DNA of 14,541 nucleotides from JACCXJ01 sp052387115 (GCA_052387115.1 JBQTJM010000315.1:1-14541); one strand, 5' to 3'. Positions 6,893 to 14,052 are shown, numbered from the stretch's first letter. The notes: generated by a model from the sequence alone, not told the origin. Numbers and translations: made by a program.

Positions 6893-7549
6893 CTAAGCCA
6901 TCCGCGAGCGGTGCGGGCGCGCCGGGTTCATGGGCCACTCGCACAGATCGGCGATGAGGCACTCCCCGCAACGCGGCTTGCGGGCCGTGCAGGTATAGCG
7001 CCCGTGCAGGATCAACCAGTGATGCGCGTCCTTCCGGAACGCCTTCGGCACGGCCCGCAGCAGGCGCTTCTCGACGGCGAGCGGCGTCCGACCGGGTGCC
7101 AGGCCGGTGCGGTTGGCGACCCGGAAGATATGGGTATCCACCGCGATGGCGGGTTCACCGAAGGCGGTATTGAGGACCACGTTGGCGGTCTTGCGCCCGA
7201 CCCCGGGCAGGGCCTCGAGCGCGCCGCGTTGCGCCGGCACCCGACCGCCATGGCGTTCCTCCAGGAGGGCGGACGTCTTGATGATGTTGCCCGCCTTGGC
7301 GTTGTACAGCCCGATGCTCTTGATATATTCGCGAAGCCCGTCGATCCCGAGCCGGAGCATCGCGGCCGGTGTATCGGCCACGGCGAAAAGGCGCTCGGTG
7401 ACCTTGTTGACGGCGACATCGGTGGCCTGAGCCGAGAGGATCACCGCGACCAGGAGCTGGAACGGACTCGAATAGCGGAGCTCGGTCGTGGGATGGGGAT
7501 TGTGCGCCTGGAGACGCTCGAAAAGCCCCAAGCGTATTCTTGCGTTCAC
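6893..7549 (-). CDS. nth: Endonuclease III (DNA glycosylase/AP lyase)
   Basis: 218 aa (E. coli 211). Nth excises oxidised pyrimidines and nicks the resulting abasic site in base excision repair. The helix-hairpin-helix LPGVGRKTANVVL holds the Schiff-base Lys120, and AVDTHIFRV holds Asp138. The iron-sulfur loop has C187, C194, C197 and C203 with the canonical 6-2-5 spacing. All these residues carry the same numbers as in E. coli Nth, which supports the GTG start at 7547-7549 (MNARIRLGLFERL...). No strong Shine-Dalgarno precedes it. The gene is divergent from rlmI, with about 80 bp between the starts, and is followed at 3 nt by a small CxxC ORF. The usual upstream rnf genes are not present here. 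Confidence 0.96.
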   Translation of the reverse strand: MNARIRLGLFERLQAHNPHPTTELRYSSPFQLLVAVILSAQATDVAVNKVTERLFAVADTPAAMLRLGIDGLREYIKSIGLYNAKAGNIIKTSALLEERHGGRVPAQRGALEALPGVGRKTANVVLNTAFGEPAIAVDTHIFRVANRTGLAPGRTPLAVEKRLLRAVPKAFRKDAHHWLILHGRYTCTARKPRCGECLIADLCEWPMNPARPHRSRMA

Positions 7550-7578
7550 TCAGGCGACTCGGACCCTCAGCGCCGGAA

Positions 7579-7586
7579 AGTATACT
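7579..7586. promoter_or_regulatory. Palindromic -10-like element between nth and rlmI
   Basis: AGTATACT is its own reverse complement and contains TATACT on each strand, about 43 nt before the rlmI ATG and about 30 nt before the nth GTG. It is the only A/T-rich point in the divergent intergenic region, so it may provide the -10 for both genes. I see no good -35 on either side. Confidence 0.4.
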
Positions 7587-7628
7587 ACCTGTACCGACGA
7601 TACGACCCCCTGCGAGCGGCGGACGGCC

Positions 7629-8816
7629 ATGGGCCTACCGATACTGGTGTTGAAGAAAGGCGAGGAGCGCCGCCTGCGCGCCGGCCATCTGTGGGTCTAC
7701 GGAAACGAGGTCGATACCGACGAGACCCCCCTGCACAGCTTCGCGCCCGGACAGCCGGTCCTGGTGCGGGCCAAGGCCGGTACGCCGCTCGGCACGGCCT
7801 ACGTCAACCCGCACACGCTCATCTGCGCGCGCCTCGTGAGCCGGGACCCGCAAGAGTCTTTCGGAAGGCCTCTCATCGTCCGGCGTCTGCAACAGGCGCT
7901 CGGTCTCCGGGCGCGGCTGTTTCGGGACCCCTATTACCGCTGGGTCTACGGCGAGGGTGATTTCCTGCCGGGGCTCATCGTCGATCGCTACGGCGGGGTG
8001 CTGGTGGTGCAATTGAACACGGCCGGGATGGAGTGCCTAGAGGCCGAGGTCATCGATGCACTCATGGAGGTCGTGGCCCCCGAGGTCATCCTCCTGCGCA
8101 ATGATTCGCCGGCGCGCCGGATCGAGGGCCTGGATGCCCACGTGCGCACGGCCTACGGGGTCGTCCCGGAGGAGGTGGCCTTGACCGAGCATGGTGCGCG
8201 CTTCGAGGTGCCGATCGCCTGTGGTCAGAAGACCGGCTGGTACTATGATCACCGCGAGAACCGCGAGCGCATGCTGCGTTATGCGGGGGGCGCTCGGGTG
8301 CTCGACGCCTTCAGTTATCTGGGCGCATGGGGCATCGAGGCGGCCGTCGCGGGGGCCGAGCGCGTCGTCTGCATCGAATCGTCGCCGATCGCAGCCGCGA
8401 GCATCGCCCGCCATGCCGCCATCAACCAGGTCGCCGAGCGTGTGGAGGTCGTGCAGGCGGATGTCTTCGATACCTTGAAGTCGCTCGATCGATCCAGCGC
8501 ACGCTTCGACCTCGTGGTCCTGGACCCCCCGGCCTTCATCAAGCGCCGCAAGGACCTGGAGGAGGGATCCCTCGCCTATCGCCGGCTGAATCTACTGGCG
8601 ATGACGCTCCTGACTGCCGGCGGGACCCTGGTGTCGGCGTCCTGCTCCTCCCACCTCGCGCCCGAGCAGTTCCTCGATGCGCTGCGGCGCGCGGCACGGC
8701 GGCTCGACCGCGATCTCCAGGTCGTCGCGCAGGGGCACCAGTCCCCCGACCATCCCGTACACCCGGCGATCCCGGAGACGAACTACCTCAAGACGCTGTT
8801 CTGCCGCGTGCTGTGA
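7629..8816 (+). CDS. rlmI: RlmI-like 23S rRNA (cytosine-C5) methyltransferase
   Basis: 395 aa from ATG 7629 (E. coli RlmI 396), a class I SAM-dependent methyltransferase. RlmI makes m5C1962 in 23S rRNA. The N-terminal PUA-type segment (LVLKKGEERRLRAGHLWVYGNEV) is followed by a central EEHG-like element (LTEHG) and the KTGWYYDHRENR stretch. SAM motif I is LDAFSYLGAWG (from 225), motif IV is LDPPAF (298-303), and SASCSS has Cys339, a candidate catalytic Cys. The C-terminus, with DHPVHPAIPETNYLKTLFCRVL split over the end, matches the family. The frame is open further upstream to 7488, but that part lies over nth and the promoter region, and the ATG at 7629 gives the family start. The stop TGA overlaps the next ATG by one base (TGATG), so the patatin gene is translationally coupled. 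A close paralogue with another target base remains possible. Confidence 0.88.
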   Translation: MGLPILVLKKGEERRLRAGHLWVYGNEVDTDETPLHSFAPGQPVLVRAKAGTPLGTAYVNPHTLICARLVSRDPQESFGRPLIVRRLQQALGLRARLFRDPYYRWVYGEGDFLPGLIVDRYGGVLVVQLNTAGMECLEAEVIDALMEVVAPEVILLRNDSPARRIEGLDAHVRTAYGVVPEEVALTEHGARFEVPIACGQKTGWYYDHRENRERMLRYAGGARVLDAFSYLGAWGIEAAVAGAERVVCIESSPIAAASIARHAAINQVAERVEVVQADVFDTLKSLDRSSARFDLVVLDPPAFIKRRKDLEEGSLAYRRLNLLAMTLLTAGGTLVSASCSSHLAPEQFLDALRRAARRLDRDLQVVAQGHQSPDHPVHPAIPETNYLKTLFCRVL

Positions 8817-9730
8817 TGGGCGCAAGACCGACGGTATCGCTCGTCCTCGGCAGCGGCGGGGCGCGCGGCCTCGCCCACATCGGGATCATCGAGGCCATCG
8901 AGCAGGCCGGCTACGAGGTGCGCTCGATCGCCGGCACTTCCATGGGCGCCCTGGTCGGCGGCATCTATGCCGCGGGCCGCCTCGATGTCTATACCCGCTG
9001 GGTCACGGCCCTGTCCCGCATCGATGTCATCCGGCTCTTGGATTTCGCCTACGACCGCAAGGGGCTGTTCAAGGGCGAGAAGATCATCAACCTCCTGAAG
9101 GACCTGATAGGCGATCACGAGATCACGCGCCTGCCGGTCTCCTTCACCGCGGTCGCGACGGACCTCAAGACCCAGAAGGAGGTCTGGTTCAATCGCGGGC
9201 CGCTCTTCGATGCCATCCGGGCCTCGATCTCGGTACCGACGATCTTTACTCCCTACGAGTACCAAGGCATGCAGCTCGTGGATGGGGCCTTGGTCAACCC
9301 CATCCCCATCGCGCCGACCTTGCACGACAATAACGATGTCACGGTGGCGGTCAACCTCAACGGCCCGCCCGACCCGAGGCTCGAGGGTCCCGCGCCGGAG
9401 CCCGAGGCCGAGCCGCCGTTGCGGTTCTATCACCGGCGCATCGCGGAGTTCATCGAGACGCTCTATCAAAGGCGCGAGCAGCGCGACCCCGGCGACATCG
9501 GGCTCATCGACATCGCCGCCCGCAGCATGGATGCGATGCAGACCGTCATCGCGCGCTTTCGCCTCGCGGCCTACCTGCCGGATGTCTACCTCGAGATCCC
9601 CGGCAATGTCTGCGCTTTCCACGAGTTCCACCGCGCCCGCGAGCTCATCGAGATCGGCCGCGCCAGGGCCGAAGAGGCCCTCGAGCGGTTGCCGAAACGC
9701 GCGCCCCGGCAGGACGTGACCCCGCTGTAG
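8816..9730 (+). CDS. Patatin-like phospholipase (RssA-type)
   Basis: 304 aa, soluble. Patatin-like enzymes hydrolyse acyl esters of phospholipids with a Ser-Asp dyad. The oxyanion loop GSGGARGLAHIG (12-23), nucleophile elbow GTSMG (Ser42) and DGA motif (Asp156, in QLVDGALVNP) are all intact. The arrangement is that of short bacterial RssA/YchK-like proteins. I start it at ATG 8816, which overlaps the rlmI stop by one base; a longer in-frame extension to 8327 would lie inside rlmI and is not protein-like. A hydrophilic Pro/Glu-rich segment (residues about 182-200) precedes a helical C-terminal region. The last 260 bases, plus about 30 after the stop, recur as a degenerate copy at 10819-11101. 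The natural substrate cannot be read from sequence. Confidence 0.93.
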   Translation: MGARPTVSLVLGSGGARGLAHIGIIEAIEQAGYEVRSIAGTSMGALVGGIYAAGRLDVYTRWVTALSRIDVIRLLDFAYDRKGLFKGEKIINLLKDLIGDHEITRLPVSFTAVATDLKTQKEVWFNRGPLFDAIRASISVPTIFTPYEYQGMQLVDGALVNPIPIAPTLHDNNDVTVAVNLNGPPDPRLEGPAPEPEAEPPLRFYHRRIAEFIETLYQRREQRDPGDIGLIDIAARSMDAMQTVIARFRLAAYLPDVYLEIPGNVCAFHEFHRARELIEIGRARAEEALERLPKRAPRQDVTPL

Positions 9731-9759
9731 TGACGCCGCTATCGTGATGGTCGATGCGC
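9473..9759 (+). repeat. Direct repeat copy A: 3' end of the patatin gene
   Basis: This segment covers the last about 86 codons of the patatin gene, its stop and about 29 bases beyond, reaching the first codons of the hydrolase gene. It matches 10819-11101 in the same orientation. By hand I count about 17 differences and one 1-base gap over the coding part (about 255 bp), with looser matching after the stop. Confidence 0.85.
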
Positions 9760-10676
9760 GCACCACGCAGAGGACAGAGCAACCGGACGGCAGGCCCGAT
9801 GATGAGATGCGTTTCCTTCGAGCCTGTGACGGGGCGCGTATCGCCTACTGGGTTTCGACACCGACGTCGCTGCAGGGGGCGCTCGTGCTGCTGCACGGCG
9901 CCGCGAGCAACCACACGCGCTGGTCCGAGCTCTGCGGCACCACGGCGCTGCGCGAGCATTGGGCGCTGCTGCGGCCCGATCTGCGCGGCCAGGGCGCGTC
10001 GCTGCATCGCGGCCGGATCGGCATGGGCGAATGGTGCGCCGACCTCGCCGCGCTGCTGGATGCCGAGAGTCTTTCCAGGGCTGTCATCGCCGGCCATTGC
10101 CTGGGGGCCAATCTCGCGATGCGGTTTGCCGCACGCTTTCCGGCCAGGACGGCCGGGCTCGTGTTGATTGAGCCGATGCTGCCCGAGGCGCTCGCCGGAA
10201 CGACGCGCTGGATCCGTCGATTGCGGCCGGCACTTTGCGGGTTGCTCGCGCTAACCCGAATCTTTAACGCATTGGGATTGCGACGCCGACGCCTCGAGCC
10301 GCTCGATCTCGAAGAGCTCGATCGTGAGACGCGGGCGGCGTTCGCCAGGGGTCCGGAAGGCGAAGGGCGGCTCGCGAAATACGCCTCGCCGCTCCTCGAT
10401 CTGCGCACCACCGCGACCGGCGCCTACTTGCAGGCCTTGCTCGCCGTGACCGAGGAGCTGCCGGCACCGGATGGGCTCGCGACGGGCGTCCTCGCGCTCC
10501 TCTCCGAGCGCAGCACTTTCACCGATCCGGCGGCCACCAAGGCCTTCCTAGAGAGACTGCCCGATTGCGAGATCGTCACCGTACCGGCGCGCCATTGGAT
10601 CCCGACCGAGCAGCCGGAGGCGATGCGCGCCGCGATCGACGACTGGCTGCGGCGCCGCTTCCCGGGCGGCGCCTAG
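9747..10676 (+). CDS. Alpha/beta-fold hydrolase with Cys in the nucleophile elbow
   Basis: 309 aa from ATG 9747 (GTG 9744 is one codon earlier). The fold is clear: strand and oxyanion turn LVLLHGAASNHTRW (47-59), RPDLRGQGAS (77-85), nucleophile elbow GHCLGA (116-121) and a late catalytic-type His283 in PARHWIPTEQP. The acid may be Asp260 or Glu254 in LLSERSTFTD. The elbow has Cys118 where Ser is usual, as in dienelactone hydrolases, so esterase activity could be weak or differently directed; the reaction is unknown. The cap region (about 150-215) is Arg/Leu-rich and probably shapes the substrate pocket. It begins 16 nt after the patatin stop, likely in one operon with rlmI and the patatin gene, which suggests a lipid or ester role. 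Imperfect direct repeats bracket the gene. Confidence 0.88.
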   Translation: MVDARTTQRTEQPDGRPDDEMRFLRACDGARIAYWVSTPTSLQGALVLLHGAASNHTRWSELCGTTALREHWALLRPDLRGQGASLHRGRIGMGEWCADLAALLDAESLSRAVIAGHCLGANLAMRFAARFPARTAGLVLIEPMLPEALAGTTRWIRRLRPALCGLLALTRIFNALGLRRRRLEPLDLEELDRETRAAFARGPEGEGRLAKYASPLLDLRTTATGAYLQALLAVTEELPAPDGLATGVLALLSERSTFTDPAATKAFLERLPDCEIVTVPARHWIPTEQPEAMRAAIDDWLRRRFPGGA

Positions 10677-10818
10677 TTCACTTCCTGGCGCGCGCGGTCA
10701 TCGCGCCGTGCGCCCCCGTCTGATCCTAGTTGACCTTGGCGAACGCGGGCCGCTAATGCACGACGCCGGCACCGCGCCCTGCGTACTAGAGGCGCCATGC
10801 CCCTTCGCTGGTCTACGT
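10677..10818. other. Spacer between hydrolase gene and patatin fragment
   Basis: GC-rich, no gene of its own. A TTGACC (10730-10735) and TAATGC (10754-10759) pair with 18-nt spacing could act as a weak promoter. A frame open from GTG 10708 runs into the patatin fragment, but its first 35 codons resemble nothing I know. Confidence 0.35.
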
Positions 10819-11101
10819 CGCGAGCAACGCGACCCCGACGACATCGGGCTCATCGACGTCGCCGCCCGCAGCATCGATGCGATCCAGACCGTCATCGCGC
10901 GCTTTCGGCTCGCGGCCTACCTGCCGGATGTCTACCTCAAGGACCCCGGCAATGTCTGCGCCTTCCACGAGTTCCACCGCGCCGCGAGCTCATCGAGATC
11001 GGCCGCGCCAGGGCCTGCGAGGCCCTCGAGCGGTTGCCGAAACGCGCGCCCGGGCAGGAGGTGACCCCGCTGTCGTGACCCCACTCGTGGTGATGGATGC
11101 G
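10819..11101 (+). pseudogene. Truncated duplicate of the patatin gene 3' end (repeat copy B)
   Basis: This encodes EQRDPDDIGLIDVAARSIDA, then VIARFRLAAYLPDVYL and NVCAFHEFHRA, nearly identical to the C-terminus of the patatin protein at 8816-9730. No catalytic part is present. A one-base loss near 10981-10984 (GCGCCGCGAG instead of GCGCCCGCGAG) throws the last about 30 codons into another frame. In that frame the copy reads through the position of the original TAG (changed to TCG) and stops at TGA 11076-11078. Similarity continues about 25 bases past the stop. The start of similarity is abrupt. It is either a copied fragment or the remains of a second patatin gene whose 5' part was deleted. 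No expression is expected. Confidence 0.85.
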
Positions 11102-11342
11102 TACCTGTTGCGCCGTCTGCCGATAGACCGCTTCCGGTTATCTTCCCGCGTCCCGCCTTTGTAAGCGTTTCCGAGCAAGCGGTAATCTTTGCCGCCCACG
11201 CGCTCCATTGGATGCTTCGACGGTGCCAGACTCAACGCTGGAATCAATGGTTTATAGGATAGCTTTGCACGTGGCATAAACGTTGTTATGGTCCAATCAC
11301 AAGCGCAGCTTGTTTTGGATTACTCAACATTGGAGGAAGGTC
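11102..11342. other. Region upstream of the PRC-barrel gene
   Basis: About 240 bp of lower G+C than the surroundings. It contains a plausible sigma-70 promoter and the ribosome site of the PRC-barrel gene. A minus-strand frame from ATG 11275-11277 (MPRAKLSYKPLIPALSLAPS...) is open for 95 codons but has no ribosome site and runs into the patatin fragment, so I do not call it. Confidence 0.4.
11265..11292 (+). promoter_or_regulatory. Candidate sigma-70 promoter for the PRC-barrel gene
   Basis: TTGCAC (11265-11270) and TATGGT (11287-11292) are separated by 16 nt, about 50 nt before the ATG. This is the best two-box promoter I found in the window. The A/T-rich surroundings (TTTATAGGATAGC upstream) add support. 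Confidence 0.5.
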
Positions 11343-11834
11343 ATGCACACCAAATCGACTAGCTCGGATATGCGCCTCGGCGACAAGATGGGCGACAGGG
11401 TGGCCGCCCGGTTAACCCCGGTTCAAGCAACCGGCCAGCGAGGCGCAGACATCGTAGATACAGAGGGCGATAGCTCAGGGCCTGGTCCGCGGATCATGGC
11501 CGCGGACACCTTGGAGGGCAATAACGTCGTCAACAGCGAGGGCGAGACGCTCGGCGAAATCAAGCATATCATGGTCGACGTACCGCAGGGGCGCGTGGCT
11601 TATGCCGTGCTGTCCTTCGGCGGGTTCCTTGGGGTGGGAGATAAACTATTTGCGATTCCCTGGAGCGCTTTGACGCTCGATGCAGACAACCATAACTTTA
11701 TCCTCGATGTCCCCGAACAGCGCTTAAAGGATGCACCTGGGTTCGACAAAGACCATTGGCCTACGATGGCCGACGAACGCTGGGCAAGCCAGGTTCATTC
11801 CTACTACCATAGTCGCCCGTATTGGGAGGTGTAA
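11343..11834 (+). CDS. PRC-barrel domain protein
   Basis: 163 aa. The central PRC-barrel (about 50-125) reads MAADTLEGNNVVNSEGETLG, then KHIMVDVPQGRVAYAVLSFG, LGVGDKLFAIPWSAL and FILDVPEQRL. PRC-barrels occur in photosynthetic reaction centre subunit H and in RimM; stand-alone bacterial versions like this one are mostly uncharacterised and often stress-related. The N-terminal 48 residues are polar and not a signal peptide. The C-terminal tail (PGFDKDHWPTMADERWA...SRPYW) is a pattern I recall from such stand-alone proteins. The start is well fixed: GGAGG lies 6 nt before ATG 11343. The frame is open up to 11283, but that has no ribosome site. A small Lys-rich protein gene follows after 81 nt, so the two may be co-expressed. 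Confidence 0.85.
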   Translation: MHTKSTSSDMRLGDKMGDRVAARLTPVQATGQRGADIVDTEGDSSGPGPRIMAADTLEGNNVVNSEGETLGEIKHIMVDVPQGRVAYAVLSFGGFLGVGDKLFAIPWSALTLDADNHNFILDVPEQRLKDAPGFDKDHWPTMADERWASQVHSYYHSRPYWEV

Positions 11835-11915
11835 CCGGTTTGCGCGGTACGTACGTCTGGATATTCATAGTACCCGAGAGTGCCTTTCTCTAGACTTCGA
11901 ACAAGAGGATATGTT

Positions 11916-12218
11916 ATGCCGAGAGGTGATAAATCGAAGTATACGGACAAGCAGAAACGGCAGGCTCAGCATATCGAAGAGGGCTACGAGCAACGCGGCG
12001 TGTCGGAGGAGGAAGCCGCACGCCGCGCGTGGGCCACGGTCAATAAAATATTCGGCGGCGGTAAAAAGAGCGGATCGGGTAAAGGCAAGCCCACCGACAA
12101 AGGTCCGACCAGGAAAGGTGGCCGCTTGGGCGGTGCCGCGTCGGCCGCTCGCCCAGCGGCAGCGCGGTCCGCCTCCGCCAAGAAAGCGGCAGCGACACGC
12201 GCGAGCAGGGCCAAATAG
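11916..12218 (+). CDS. Small basic protein, 'plasmid stabilization protein'-like, with Lys/Ala tail
   Basis: 100 aa. The N-terminal 45 residues (MPRGDKSKYTDKQKRQAQHI, then EEGYEQRGVSEEEAARRAWA, TVNK) belong to a small bacterial family commonly auto-labelled 'plasmid stabilization protein'; I know of no firm function. The segment EEAARRAWATVNK resembles the end of ChaB-like domains, a weak hint only. From residue 48 on, the protein is Gly/Lys-rich and then Ala/Lys/Arg/Ser-rich, like the tail of histone H1-like proteins, so nucleic-acid binding is a reasonable inference. AGAGGA about 6 nt before ATG 11916 supports this start. It follows the PRC-barrel gene by 81 nt; despite the label there is no toxin or antitoxin partner here. 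Confidence 0.8.
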   Translation: MPRGDKSKYTDKQKRQAQHIEEGYEQRGVSEEEAARRAWATVNKIFGGGKKSGSGKGKPTDKGPTRKGGRLGGAASAARPAAARSASAKKAAATRASRAK

Positions 12219-12513
12219 CAAGACTCGCATACCTGAGGTGGATCCACGCTTTTGTCGGTTTGACCTCCCCCATGAGTGAATGCTAAGGTGGCGGCTACGA
12301 GGCGCTGTGCATGGGAACCACAGACGGCCGTTACCCGCATCGAACATGACCGCCATTCAATCAGATATTTCTCTGCTCCAACCCGTTTAAGATCCCTCGC
12401 GTGCGCTCGGAACGACGAGCTGCGGTAGGGCATGCCCGCGGCTCGCCAGCCAACCGGCCGGTTAACCCTACAGGCGTAATTCGCTGTATCGCCGCCTGCG
12501 GGCATAGGATTCG
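12219..12513. other. Intergenic region with palindromes upstream of the MgtC-family gene
   Basis: About 295 bp with no credible ORF. Two perfect palindromes stand out: GTGGATCCAC (12238-12247), and AACCGGCCGGTT (12452-12463), which overlaps GGTTAACC (12460-12467). The second is about 50 nt before the GTG start of the next gene and could be an operator. I see no clear promoter hexamers. Confidence 0.45.
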
Positions 12514-13782
12514 GTGAGAGAGACTATTTTGGATCTGGAATTGATACAGCGGCTCGCCGTGACGCTCGGCATCGGTCTGTTGATCGGCATGGAGCGCGGC
12601 TGGGATGACCGGGAGACGCGCGAGACACCGCGCATCGCAGGTGTACGCACCTTCGCTCTGATTGCACTGCTTGGTGCACTGTGGCAGTTCCTCGGCTCAC
12701 AGTTCGGCGCACTGATAATCGCCGTCGGCTTCTTAGGCTTCGCAGCGCTATACGTTTCCGCCTCCTGGCTTGAGACACGCGGGACCGGTCACTATGGCAT
12801 CACTACCGAGGTCGCGGCCTTCATCACCTTTACCCTCGGCGCGATGACGATGCACGGCTACGTGCTGCTCTCCGCGGCCACGGCGGTGATCGTCACCATC
12901 ATACTGAGCGCAAAACCGGTATTGCACCGCTGGCTCGAACGGCTCGAACGCCGCGAGCTCCACGCGATCCTCAAGCTTCTGCTCATCTCCGTGGTGCTGT
13001 TGCCGGCACTGCCCGATCGCGGCTTCGGTCCATGGCAGGCGATCAATCCGTACGAGATGTGGTGGATCGTGGTGCTGATCTGCGCGTTATCGTTCGTCGG
13101 CTACTTCGCACAGAAGCTCGCGGGCGCGCGCCGCGGGGTCATCCTCACATCGCTGTTCGGCGGACTGGTATCCTCGACGGCGACCACGCTCAGTTTCTCA
13201 CGGCAGGCGCGCGCGGAACCCGCACTCGCGAGCCTCTATGCGGTGGGGGTCATCATCGCCTGCACGGCGATGTTCCCTCGCATCCTGATCGTCGTCGGGC
13301 TGATCCAGCCGCGGTTGCTGCGTGCTCTTGCCTGGCCCATGGGCATCATGGCGGTCATCGCCTGCGCATCGGCGCTGTGGCAATGGCGCGCTCTGAAGAC
13401 ATCGAAGGATGTCGAAGCGCCCGCGTTGCAGAACCCCTTCGATTTCAGGATGGCCTTGCAGTTCGCGGCCTTGTTGACGTTGATCATGATCCTCGCTCAG
13501 GCCCTGCGGCACTGGTTCGGACAACCGGGTGTCTACCTACTCGCCGCCGCCGCCGGCCTCAGTGACGTGGACGCCATTGCGGTCTCGCTCTCGCGCATGG
13601 CGCCGGAGGAACTGGCGCTCGTTGCGGCGGCGGGTGCGATTACGGTGGCGGCATTGACGAACACGGTGGTGAAGGGATTGATGGCTATATTCATTGGCGG
13701 CGCCACGATCGGTCGGCGCGTTGGGCTCACTAACGCCGTGGCCGTAGCAGGCGGAACAATCAGTTTGCTGTTCATGTTCTAA
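12514..13782 (+). CDS. MgtC/SapB family membrane protein with DUF4010 domain
   Basis: 422 aa, strongly hydrophobic, with about 10-12 likely membrane segments and no signal peptide. The N-terminal MgtC/SapB domain (about 8-140) has RLAVTLGIGLLIGMERGW, followed by GVRTFALIALLGAL and GHYGITTEVAAFITFTLGAM. After a basic loop (HRWLERLERREL) comes the DUF4010 half, with LPALPDRGFGPWQAINPYEM, then RRGVILTSLFGGLVSSTATT and DVDAIAVSLSRMAP. MgtC proteins act in Mg-limitation and acid survival; the fused DUF4010 type has no settled role, and transport is only inferred. I use GTG 12514, preceded by AGGA at about 6 nt; TTG 12530 is out of frame. No Mg-sensing leader is evident. It is the only multi-spanning protein in the window. 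Confidence 0.9.
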   Translation: MRETILDLELIQRLAVTLGIGLLIGMERGWDDRETRETPRIAGVRTFALIALLGALWQFLGSQFGALIIAVGFLGFAALYVSASWLETRGTGHYGITTEVAAFITFTLGAMTMHGYVLLSAATAVIVTIILSAKPVLHRWLERLERRELHAILKLLLISVVLLPALPDRGFGPWQAINPYEMWWIVVLICALSFVGYFAQKLAGARRGVILTSLFGGLVSSTATTLSFSRQARAEPALASLYAVGVIIACTAMFPRILIVVGLIQPRLLRALAWPMGIMAVIACASALWQWRALKTSKDVEAPALQNPFDFRMALQFAALLTLIMILAQALRHWFGQPGVYLLAAAAGLSDVDAIAVSLSRMAPEELALVAAAGAITVAALTNTVVKGLMAIFIGGATIGRRVGLTNAVAVAGGTISLLFMF

Positions 13783-13799
13783 TCGACTCGCGCTGCAAG

Positions 13800-13945
13800 T
13801 TGTTCCCGCCTCGGCCAGGCCTGCCGCGGCGTCAAGCTCGGCTTGTGCCAAGAAGGTCTTGAGGTGTTCCTATACCAGCTGGTAGAGGGTGGTTGCTCCG
13901 GGGGCCGCCGCTCGTAGGGGTCGCGCCTTCCCACTGGTGACGAGG
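13800..13945 (-). pseudogene. Probable remnant of an IS91-type transposase N-terminus
   Basis: On the minus strand the frame reads GATTLYQLV, then TAG (13870-13872), then EHLKTFLAQAELDAAAGL before it loses sense. IS91-family transposases begin with a stretch like PEATxLYRLVQEHLETFLAQA before their zinc finger, so this looks like that segment with a CAG-to-TAG change at the Gln. Nothing of the zinc finger or Tyr catalytic domain follows; the next DNA is the 3' end of the MgtC-family gene. The match is short and from memory. Confidence 0.45.
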
Positions 13946-14032
13946 TAGAGGAAGATCCAGCAGTTGGGGGTTAGGTGAAAGCGCCTGTGTCGCGTATACT
14001 GCGCGCCGCCAGAATAGTAAGACACTTGTTGC

Positions 14033-14052
14033 GGCATGGTCCGGTCCATGCC
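14033..14052. repeat. Perfect 7-bp hairpin in the helicase leader
   Basis: GGCATGG and CCATGCC pair fully around TCCGGT. No T-run follows, so a leader structure or binding site is more likely than a terminator. Confidence 0.5.

Noticed and set aside
5787..6971. A 394-codon minus-strand open frame across the FHA gene
   Set aside because: Antisense shadow of PP2C/FHA codons; low-complexity Arg/Gly-rich product and no ribosome site.
6878..7960. A 360-codon plus-strand open frame across nth
   Set aside because: Antisense to nth, whose catalytic and cluster residues are complete; the product has no family features.
8327..8815. Upstream extension of the patatin frame by 163 codons
   Set aside because: It overlaps rlmI in another frame and is Arg/Pro-rich; the family N-terminus begins at ATG 8816.
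10990..11277. A 95-codon minus-strand frame beginning MPRAKLSYKPLIPALSLAPS
   Set aside because: Its first half looks protein-like, but it has no ribosome site, overlaps the PRC-barrel promoter and runs into the patatin fragment's antisense. I could not recognise it.
12225..12275. Possible insertion-sequence end around GTGGATCCAC and the following GTCGGTTTGACC
   Set aside because: It faintly resembles ends of IS21-type elements, but I cannot find a partner end or transposase remains, so only the palindrome is reported.
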